Assembly: GCA_944321445.1 (NCBI GenBank)
Contig: CALULJ010000014.1
Coordinates: forward strand, 1-47,104
DNA: 47,104 nucleotides
Source: an uncultured Collinsella sp.
Lineage (GTDB): Bacteria; Actinomycetota; Coriobacteriia; Coriobacteriales; Coriobacteriaceae
Direction: 5' to 3'
Shown here: positions 40,489 to 47,104 of the stretch, one piece after another
Numbering within the stretch: the first letter of the stretch is position 1
Layout: each line of letters begins with the position of its first letter
The notes under the pieces: generated by a model
What the model saw: the letters and a program-made list of their open reading frames with translations, nothing else
Told to the model about the DNA's origin: nothing
Databases searched by the model: none
Program-made: the position numbers and the translations under genes

Positions 40489-41301
40489 ATGGAGAACACC
40501 GAGGCGAGCATGCAGGGAACGCCGCTGTTCCAGCTGCGCGATGCGCAGGTGGTGCGCGGAGGCAGGACCATTCTCTCAGTCGATCATTTCGACCTGGCAG
40601 AAGGCGAGCACGTGGCGCTTCTGGGCCCCAACGGCGCCGGAAAGTCCACGTTCATCCAGCTGCTCACCCGCGAGGTCTTCCCCATGCATCGCGACGAGCC
40701 GCCCGTGCGCTTCCGCGGACAGGCACGCCCGCTGCTCACCGACATCAAGCAGGCGCTGGGCATTGTTTCTGCCACCATGCACGACCAGGTACGCGTCCAC
40801 CTGCCCGTCATCGAGATCGTATGCGGGGGCCTGTTCGGCACGCTCGGGCTCCCACGCCACGTGGAGGTTGACGACGAGGCCCGCACCAAGGCCCTGGGCG
40901 CTCTGGACCGCCTGGGCATCGCCGATCTTGCCGACCGGGACGTCATGACGCTCTCCACCGGTCAGGTGCGCCGCGTACTCGTGGCGCGCGAGCTCATGAG
41001 CGACCCCAAAATCCTCATCTTCGACGAACCGTGCACGGGCCTTGACCCCGAGGGCATGTACCACGTGCGCAACACCATGCGCCTGCTTGCGGAGGAAGGG
41101 CGCTCGGTGGTGCTCGTCACCCATTACCCCGAGGACATCATCCCCGCCATCGACCGCGTGCTGCTCATCAAGGACTCCGTGGTGTTTGCCGACGGCCCCA
41201 AAGCCGACCTGCTCACCGGCGACGAGATGACGCAGCTGTTCGGCGTTCCGCTGGAGGTCGACGAGCGCGACGGCTGGTACGCCATGCGCGGTCGCTACTG
41301 A
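40489..41301 (+). CDS. ABC transporter ATP-binding protein (orphan, ModF-like)
   Basis: About 270 residues. Walker A LGPNGAGKST, a Q-loop after IVSATMHDQV, signature LSTGQVRRVLVAREL, Walker B ILIFDEPCTGLDPEG and H-loop VLVTHYPEDI are complete. It has no permease neighbour. GIVSATMHDQ and the LSTGQ-type signature resemble ATPases of the ModF/photorepair family. Start: ATG 40489 (MENTEASMQGT) and ATG 40510 (MQGTPLFQL) are both preceded by GAGGCGAGC, a duplication; either may be used. A preceding ATG at 40456 lacks a ribosome site. Confidence 0.85.
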   Translation: MENTEASMQGTPLFQLRDAQVVRGGRTILSVDHFDLAEGEHVALLGPNGAGKSTFIQLLTREVFPMHRDEPPVRFRGQARPLLTDIKQALGIVSATMHDQVRVHLPVIEIVCGGLFGTLGLPRHVEVDDEARTKALGALDRLGIADLADRDVMTLSTGQVRRVLVARELMSDPKILIFDEPCTGLDPEGMYHVRNTMRLLAEEGRSVVLVTHYPEDIIPAIDRVLLIKDSVVFADGPKADLLTGDEMTQLFGVPLEVDERDGWYAMRGRY

Positions 41302-41696
41302 TTCTGAAGCGCCAATCGGGGGGGGCGGGTTCCTTTTGGTTTTGCCGTCTGCCGGGCATTCGCGTGCTCTCACCGACTAAAGTGTTTCGTGCATATTTCG
41401 TCCTTGCGAACGCATTCGGAGCGCGAGATACTCGAGCAACTTAGGAAATGCGACGACAGGGCGAGTACCGGACGAGCGCACCACAGCGAGCGGGCAGCGT
41501 GAGAACCCGCAGCGCGCGGTCGGGAACACACCCTCGAGCAGCCAAGCCGAACGCGAACTCGGCGCGCGGGCGATCCCCGCGACGCGAGCGAGCAAGTACG
41601 CCGCGCCGGACAGCCGCCGTCACAGGCATCCTCGCAGGGACGCTCCCTTGCCTTCGCATCCTGGTATCCACAACCGCGAATAGCAAAGGGGAACGG
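41302..41696 (+). other. Long GC-rich leader region before ilvD
   Basis: About 395 bp without a supported gene. An in-frame ATG at 41448 would extend IlvD by 83 arginine-rich residues that do not resemble DHAD N-termini. The last 30 codons of that frame read [16 protein letters not shown], and a short CGCATCCTGGTA (R-I-L-V) is present just before the ribosome site, reminiscent of branched-chain attenuator peptides, but no start codon with a ribosome site was found for a leader. TACTCG/CGAGTA and GCGGG/CCCGC stems are possible. No T-box core motif is seen. Confidence 0.35.
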
Positions 41697-43361
41697 ATGC
41701 AACTGCGAAGCGATGCCATCAAGAAGGGGCTGGCGCGAGCGCCCCACAGAAGTCTTCTGAAAGCCGACGGCCTCACCGACGAGGAACTCGAACGCCCGCT
41801 CGTCGCCGTCGTGTCGGCACAAAACGAGGTCATTCCGGGCCATATCCACCTGCAGCAGATCGCCGACGCTGTCAAGGCCGGCGTGCGCATGGCGGGTGGC
41901 ACCCCGCTGCAGGTCAACACCATCGGCGTGTGCGACGGCATCGCCATGAACCATGAGGGCATGCGCTACTCGCTCACGAGCCGCGAGGTCATCGCCGACT
42001 CCGTCGAGTGCGCCATCCAGGGCCACCAATTCGACGCCATGGTCCTCATCCCCAGCTGCGACAAAATCGTGCCCGGCATGCTCATCGCCGCAGCGCGCCT
42101 GAACATCCCCACCATGCTCGTCTCCGGCGGTCCCATGCTCGCCGGCCGTGACAAGTGCGGGCATCAGACCGACCTGAACACGCTGTTCGACGCCGTGGGC
42201 CAAGTTACCGCCGGCACCATGACGCCTGAGGAGTGCGCATGGCTCGAGAACACCGCCTGCCCCACCTGCGGCAGCTGCTCGGGCATGTTCACCGCGAACT
42301 CCATCTGCTGCCTCGCTGAGGCGCTCGGCCTGGCGCTGCCCGGCAACGGCACCGTTCCCGCCGTGTACTCCGAGCGCATCCGCCTGGCCAAGCTCACCGG
42401 CATGAAGGTGATGGACCTCGTGCGCGACAACATCTGCGCGCTCGACATCCTGAATGAGAAGTCCATCCATAACGGCATGGTGCTCGACATGGCCTTCGGC
42501 GGCTCCACCAACACGATGCTGCACCTCACGGCCATCGCGCACACGGCGGGCTGCCCCGTGACCATGGACGACTGGGACCGTGTGTCCGATGAGACCCCCA
42601 ACATCGTGCGCATCGCACCGGCGGGCCCCTTACACATCGAGGACCTGAACGCCGTAGGCGGCATCTCGGCCATCATGGGCGTGCTCGGCCGCGCCGGCCT
42701 GCTCGAAGGCGACGCCCTCACCTGCCACGGGACCGTGGACGAGTGGGTCGCTGCCTGCCCCGAGCCCGACGGCGAGATCGTCCGCACCGTCGAGAACGCC
42801 TACTCCCCCATCGGCGGCCTCAAGGTCGTGCGCGGCAACCTCGCGCCCGACTGCGGCGTCGTGAAGCGCAGCGCCTGTGCGCCCGAGATGTACAAGCACT
42901 CCGGCCCTGCCCGCGTGTTCAACAGCGAAGAGGAGGCCTGCGAGGCCATCTTCGGCGGCAAGATCAACGCCGGCGACGTCGTGGTCATCCGCTACGAGGG
43001 ACCGGCCGGCGGCCCGGGCATGCGCGAGATGCTCACGCCCACCTCGGCCATCTGCGGCATGGGACTCGACAAGTCCGTGGCGCTCATCACCGACGGCCGC
43101 TTCTCCGGCGCAAGCAAGGGCCCGTGCATCGGCCACGTGAGCCCCGAGGCCGCAGCCGGCGGCCCCATCGCCCTCATCGAGGAAGGCGACATCATCGATA
43201 TCGACATCGAGGCGGGCAAGCTCGAGGTGCGCCTGTCCGATGACGAGCTGGCCGCGCGCCGCGCCGCATGGCAGGCGCCCGCGCCCAAGTACACCACCGG
43301 CGTGCTCTCGCGCTACGCGAAGCTCGTCACCAGCGCAGACAAGGGGGCGTATCTCTCATGA
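41697..43361 (+). CDS. ilvD: Dihydroxy-acid dehydratase
   Basis: A 554-residue iron-sulfur enzyme that dehydrates dihydroxy acids in valine, isoleucine and leucine synthesis. Cluster and active-site motifs: [30 protein letters not shown] (cluster Cys), [18 protein letters not shown] (Cys), [19 protein letters not shown]. Start [12 protein letters not shown] at 41697 with AAAGGGG. The stop overlaps ilvB (ATGA). First gene of ilvD-ilvB-ilvN. Confidence 0.97.
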   Translation: MQLRSDAIKKGLARAPHRSLLKADGLTDEELERPLVAVVSAQNEVIPGHIHLQQIADAVKAGVRMAGGTPLQVNTIGVCDGIAMNHEGMRYSLTSREVIADSVECAIQGHQFDAMVLIPSCDKIVPGMLIAAARLNIPTMLVSGGPMLAGRDKCGHQTDLNTLFDAVGQVTAGTMTPEECAWLENTACPTCGSCSGMFTANSICCLAEALGLALPGNGTVPAVYSERIRLAKLTGMKVMDLVRDNICALDILNEKSIHNGMVLDMAFGGSTNTMLHLTAIAHTAGCPVTMDDWDRVSDETPNIVRIAPAGPLHIEDLNAVGGISAIMGVLGRAGLLEGDALTCHGTVDEWVAACPEPDGEIVRTVENAYSPIGGLKVVRGNLAPDCGVVKRSACAPEMYKHSGPARVFNSEEEACEAIFGGKINAGDVVVIRYEGPAGGPGMREMLTPTSAICGMGLDKSVALITDGRFSGASKGPCIGHVSPEAAAGGPIALIEEGDIIDIDIEAGKLEVRLSDDELAARRAAWQAPAPKYTTGVLSRYAKLVTSADKGAYLS

Positions 43362-45436
43362 CGGACTCCACCCGCGCTACCGCGCCCATGGCCGGCAGCC
43401 CGCGCACTCCCGACATGCCCGATGACATCCGCCAGCACACCTGCACGAGCGCGGCGGCGGGCGCCTACCCCGCAACCGACATGAGCCGCGAGGCGCGCCT
43501 GGCCCGCAAGCAGCGCGCTATCTCCGGCGAGCCGTTCGGCCCGGGTAGTCATACCGATAAAGAGGGTAAAACCATGACCGGCGCCCAAGCGATCATCGCC
43601 AGCCTCGAGGCCGAGGGCGTCGACACGGTCTTCGGCTACCCCGGCGGCCAGGCCATCAAGATGTACGACGCGCTGTACGACTCCACCAAAATCCGCCACA
43701 TCCTCGCCCGCCACGAGCAGGGCGCGGTCCACGAGGCGGACGGCTATGCCCGCGCCACCGGCAAGGTCGGCGTCGTGATGGTCACGAGCGGTCCGGGCGC
43801 CACCAACACGGTGACGGGTATCGCCACGGCCTACATGGACTCCGTGCCCCTGGTGGTCATCTCCGGCCAGGTCACGCGCGGCGTCATCGGCACCGATGCC
43901 TTCCAGGAGGCCGACATCGTGGGCATCACCATGCCCGTGGTGAAGCACAGCTTCCTTTTGCAGAGCAACGATGACCTCACCCGCACGTTCCGCGAGGCCT
44001 TCTACATCGCCTCGACCGGTCGCCCCGGCCCCGTGCTCATCGACATCCCGAGCGATCTGGCCGGCGAGCAGATGGTCTTCCACTACCCCGACAAGATCGA
44101 CATCCCGAGCTACCGTCCCACCTACAAGGGCAACGCCAAGCAGGTACGCCAGGCGGTCGAGCTCATCCGCGCCTCCACGCGCCCGCTGCTCATGGTGGGC
44201 GGCGGCTGCGTGTCAAGCCACGCCTGCGACGAGGTCGTCGAGCTCGCCGAGAGCATGCAGATCCCCGTGGTCACCACGCTCATCGGCAAGGCCGCCATCC
44301 CCTGCTCCAACCCGCTGAACCTCGGCCCCGTGGGCATGCACGGCTCCAAGTACGCCAACATGGCCGTCACCGAGTGCAACCTCATCATCGCCGTGGGCAT
44401 GCGCTTCTCTGACCGCGTGACCGGCAAGTTGAACGAGTTCGCCCCGCACGCCAAGGTCATCCACATCGACATCGACCCGGCCGAGATCGGCAAGGTCCGC
44501 GACCCGCAGGTGCCCATCGTGGGCGATGCGCGCGTGGTCGTGGCCGCCATCAACGACCGCATCGCCAAGGTGGGCGCCACGCCCGTGTCCGACGAGTGGG
44601 TGAAGACCTGCTTCGCGTGGCGCGAGCGCTGGCCGTTCTACACCGCCGACTTCGCCGACTACCCCGACCGCATCGCGCCCGAGGTCGTGCTCGAGCGGCT
44701 GTCCTCCAAGCTCGACCCGCACGCCAGCGTGGTCACCACCGAGGTCGGCCAGCACCAGATGTGGGCGCACCAGCACGTGCACCGCGAGGAGTCGCGCACG
44801 TTCATCTCGAGCGGCGGCCTGGGCACCATGGGCTTTGGCTTCCCCGCGGCCATCGGCGCCAAGATCGGCCGCCCCGACTGCCAGGTGGTGTGCATCGCCG
44901 GCGACGGCAGTCTGCAGATGAACATCCAGGAGATGGCCACGGCCATCGGCAACGGCGCCGCCGTGAAGGTCCTGCTCATCGACAACAACGCGCTGGGCAT
45001 GGTACACCAGTGGCAGCGCCTGTTCTACCACGAGCGCTACTCCTGCACCGAGTTCACCGCCAACCCCGACTTCGTCAAGCTCGCCGAGGCCTACGGCTGG
45101 AAGGCCGAGCGCATCGGCCATCCCGACCAGATCGACGGAGCACTCGACCGTATGCTGGCCTCACCTGACCCCTACCTGCTCGACGTGGTCATCCCCACCA
45201 ACCAGACCGTGTACCCCATGGTCGCCCCGGGTGCCGCAATCGACGACATCATCGGCGCCATCGACGTCACGCTGGGCGGCGTCCGCGTAACGGAAAAGGG
45301 TATGAGCCCCGCCGGCGAAACCGCGGGCATCGTGGCCGAGCCGCTGCCGCTGTCTGACGACGACGCCGACACGCGTGTGGCCGGCGCGACCGCCGACATC
45401 GTACCCGATGAGGCCGCCTCGAAGGGAGGCGAGTGA
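43358..45436 (+). CDS. ilvB: Acetolactate synthase large subunit
   Basis: A ThDP-dependent enzyme that condenses pyruvate to acetolactate or with 2-oxobutanoate. The domain starts [17 protein letters not shown] (residue 73); [29 protein letters not shown] (catalytic Glu), VTSGPGATN and [15 protein letters not shown] with [13 protein letters not shown] (ThDP/Mg motif) are intact. Two starts are possible: ATG 43358, overlapping the ilvD stop with GGGGG eight bases upstream, gives 692 residues; ATG 43574 has GAGGG seven bases upstream and gives 620. The first 60 extra codons look coding by GC3, the last ten do not. A 55-residue acidic C-terminal tail is also extra. Confidence 0.93.
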   Translation: MTDSTRATAPMAGSPRTPDMPDDIRQHTCTSAAAGAYPATDMSREARLARKQRAISGEPFGPGSHTDKEGKTMTGAQAIIASLEAEGVDTVFGYPGGQAIKMYDALYDSTKIRHILARHEQGAVHEADGYARATGKVGVVMVTSGPGATNTVTGIATAYMDSVPLVVISGQVTRGVIGTDAFQEADIVGITMPVVKHSFLLQSNDDLTRTFREAFYIASTGRPGPVLIDIPSDLAGEQMVFHYPDKIDIPSYRPTYKGNAKQVRQAVELIRASTRPLLMVGGGCVSSHACDEVVELAESMQIPVVTTLIGKAAIPCSNPLNLGPVGMHGSKYANMAVTECNLIIAVGMRFSDRVTGKLNEFAPHAKVIHIDIDPAEIGKVRDPQVPIVGDARVVVAAINDRIAKVGATPVSDEWVKTCFAWRERWPFYTADFADYPDRIAPEVVLERLSSKLDPHASVVTTEVGQHQMWAHQHVHREESRTFISSGGLGTMGFGFPAAIGAKIGRPDCQVVCIAGDGSLQMNIQEMATAIGNGAAVKVLLIDNNALGMVHQWQRLFYHERYSCTEFTANPDFVKLAEAYGWKAERIGHPDQIDGALDRMLASPDPYLLDVVIPTNQTVYPMVAPGAAIDDIIGAIDVTLGGVRVTEKGMSPAGETAGIVAEPLPLSDDDADTRVAGATADIVPDEAASKGGE

Positions 45437-45438
45437 GG

Positions 45439-45924
45439 ATGAAGCACATCCTGTCCGTTCTCGTTGAGAACAAGCCCGGCGTCCTGTCCCGCGTGACCGG
45501 CCTTGTGTCGCGCCGCGGCTTCAACATCGACTCGCTCACCGTGGCGCCCACCGAAGACGTCACCATGAGCCGCATGACCATCATCGTCGACGCCGACGAG
45601 GTAGGCTACGAGCAGATCACCAAGCAGCTGCACAAACTCGTGAGCGTCTACAAGATCTCGGACCTCACCGACACCGACGCCATCGAGCGCGAGCTCGTGC
45701 TGTTCAAGGTCGTCGCCCCGCCCGAGAAGCGCCATGAGATCATCGAGATCGCCAACATCTTCCGCGCCAACATCGTGGACGTGGGCAAAAACTCGCTCAC
45801 GGTGGAGGCTACGGGCACGGCGAGCAAGCTCGACGCGATGGAGGACCTCTTCCGCAGCTACGGCATCCGTCAACTCACCCGCACCGGCAAGATTGCGATG
45901 TCACGAGGTGCGAGCGACCGGTAG
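45439..45924 (+). CDS. ilvN: Acetolactate synthase small (regulatory) subunit
   Basis: A 161-residue ACT-domain protein that confers valine feedback control on IlvB. The ACT fold is clear: MKHILSVLVENKPGVLSRVTGLVSRRGFNIDSLTV. The C-terminal half (VVAPPEKRHEIIEIANIFRANIVDV ... GTASKLDAMEDLFRSYGI) is typical of the longer IlvN/IlvH form. ATG 45439 is chosen; a GTG six bases earlier overlaps the ilvB stop. GGGAGG is upstream. Followed by a long palindrome. Confidence 0.96.
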   Translation: MKHILSVLVENKPGVLSRVTGLVSRRGFNIDSLTVAPTEDVTMSRMTIIVDADEVGYEQITKQLHKLVSVYKISDLTDTDAIERELVLFKVVAPPEKRHEIIEIANIFRANIVDVGKNSLTVEATGTASKLDAMEDLFRSYGIRQLTRTGKIAMSRGASDR

Positions 45925-45940
45925 GCGCGTTGCCGGGCGA

Positions 45941-46046
45941 GGACTGAGCGGTATCGTCCAATGCTCAAACAGTCCTGTTCGCGACGGAGGCGCCACTGGC
46001 GCCTCCTGCTCATGCGGAACTGCGCTTGTACGATACCGCTCAGTCC
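45941..46046. repeat. Nested stem-loop/palindrome between ilvN and ilvC
   Basis: GGACTGAGCGGTATCGT (45941-45957) is exactly reversed at 46030-46046, and inside lies GGAGGCGCC-ACT-GGCGCCTCC (45986-45994 and 45998-46006), making a two-level hairpin of about 106 nt. It starts 16 nt after the ilvN stop. It may terminate or process the ilvDBN transcript before ilvC. No T-run follows. The remaining 210 bp to ilvC hold no supported gene. Confidence 0.75.
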
Positions 46047-46135
46047 CGCAGGGCAATATCGTGCTAACGCTTGCCCAACCTCATTCTTGGGCGGGGCTGA
46101 CGTTAGGCCGAACGGCCACGTACCGGCAGGGGTGA

Positions 46136-47092
<957 letters not shown>

Positions 47093-47104
47093 ATCGTGGC
47101 GCGC

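Noticed and set aside
41448..41696. 83-residue N-terminal extension of IlvD
   Set aside because: Arginine-rich, no similarity to DHAD N-termini, while a good ribosome site precedes the ATG at 41697.
41302..41696. T-box riboswitch before ilvD
   Set aside because: The conserved antiterminator core (GGGTGG followed by ACCGCG) is not present.

Overview
This GC-rich window with dense, mostly leaderless-looking gene blocks reads like an anaerobic Actinomycetota of class Coriobacteriia, most likely Collinsella or a close relative. I infer this from the gene set and protein style: two superoxide-reductase-type proteins but no catalase or SOD, formate-tetrahydrofolate ligase with FolD, ruvCAB next to a NadE-like gene, a UbiB-like kinase paired with a phasin-like protein, and long intergenic palindromes. 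No rRNA, tRNA, CRISPR array, prophage or insertion sequence was recognised.

Layout. 1-3.2 kb: a nucleotidyltransferase-like gene cut by the window edge, then a minus-strand cluster of three small membrane proteins (two are paralogs) with two XRE regulators. 3.3-4.7 kb: PadR regulator, DUF1700-type membrane protein and a small membrane protein behind a strong promoter that overlaps a PadR-type operator. 4.7-6.5 kb: a HipB-like regulator with a HipA remnant, and a GyrI-like gene whose promoter carries a LexA-type box. 6.5-11.6 kb: an ABC ATPase/permease/DUF1648 operon divergent from a YtrA-type GntR regulator and a second DUF1648-type protein, with two operator-like dyads between them, then an HTH-superoxide reductase fusion. 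12-16.1 kb: an OmpR-type two-component system, a C39-like protein and a VTT membrane protein, all three transcription units starting with the same tandem promoter element. 16.2-19.8 kb: lipoprotein, DUF2200, esterase, PGPGW-like protein, QueH and a DUF3267-type membrane metalloprotease. 19.9-23.1 kb: a divergent MetRS-like tRNA ligase and a GNAT acetyltransferase separated by palindromic non-coding DNA. 23.3-30.4 kb: UbiB-like kinase, phasin-like protein, C69 dipeptidase, and a VanR/VanS-like pair divergent from a VanY-type D,D-carboxypeptidase. 30.5-35.7 kb: folD, fhs and ruvCAB; ruvCAB also has a LexA-type box. 35.7-41.3 kb: a NadE homolog that has lost its catalytic motifs, a cysteine-poor desulfoferrodoxin, a universal stress protein, ilvA and an ABC ATPase. 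41.7-47.1 kb: ilvD-ilvB-ilvN and then ilvC, which contains an in-frame TAG.

How they work together: ilvA, ilvD, ilvBN and ilvC together cover the isoleucine/valine steps except the final transaminase; folD and fhs are two steps of one-carbon metabolism; ruvCAB forms the Holliday-junction machinery. Several units look like envelope-stress modules (PadR-DUF1700, GntR-ABC-DUF1648, VanRS-VanY, the 12-16 kb two-component regulon). The most interesting observations are the shared tandem promoter of the 12-16 kb regulon, the two LexA-type promoters, the catalytically eroded NadE homolog, the MetRS-like protein with altered signature motifs, and the nonsense codon in ilvC.
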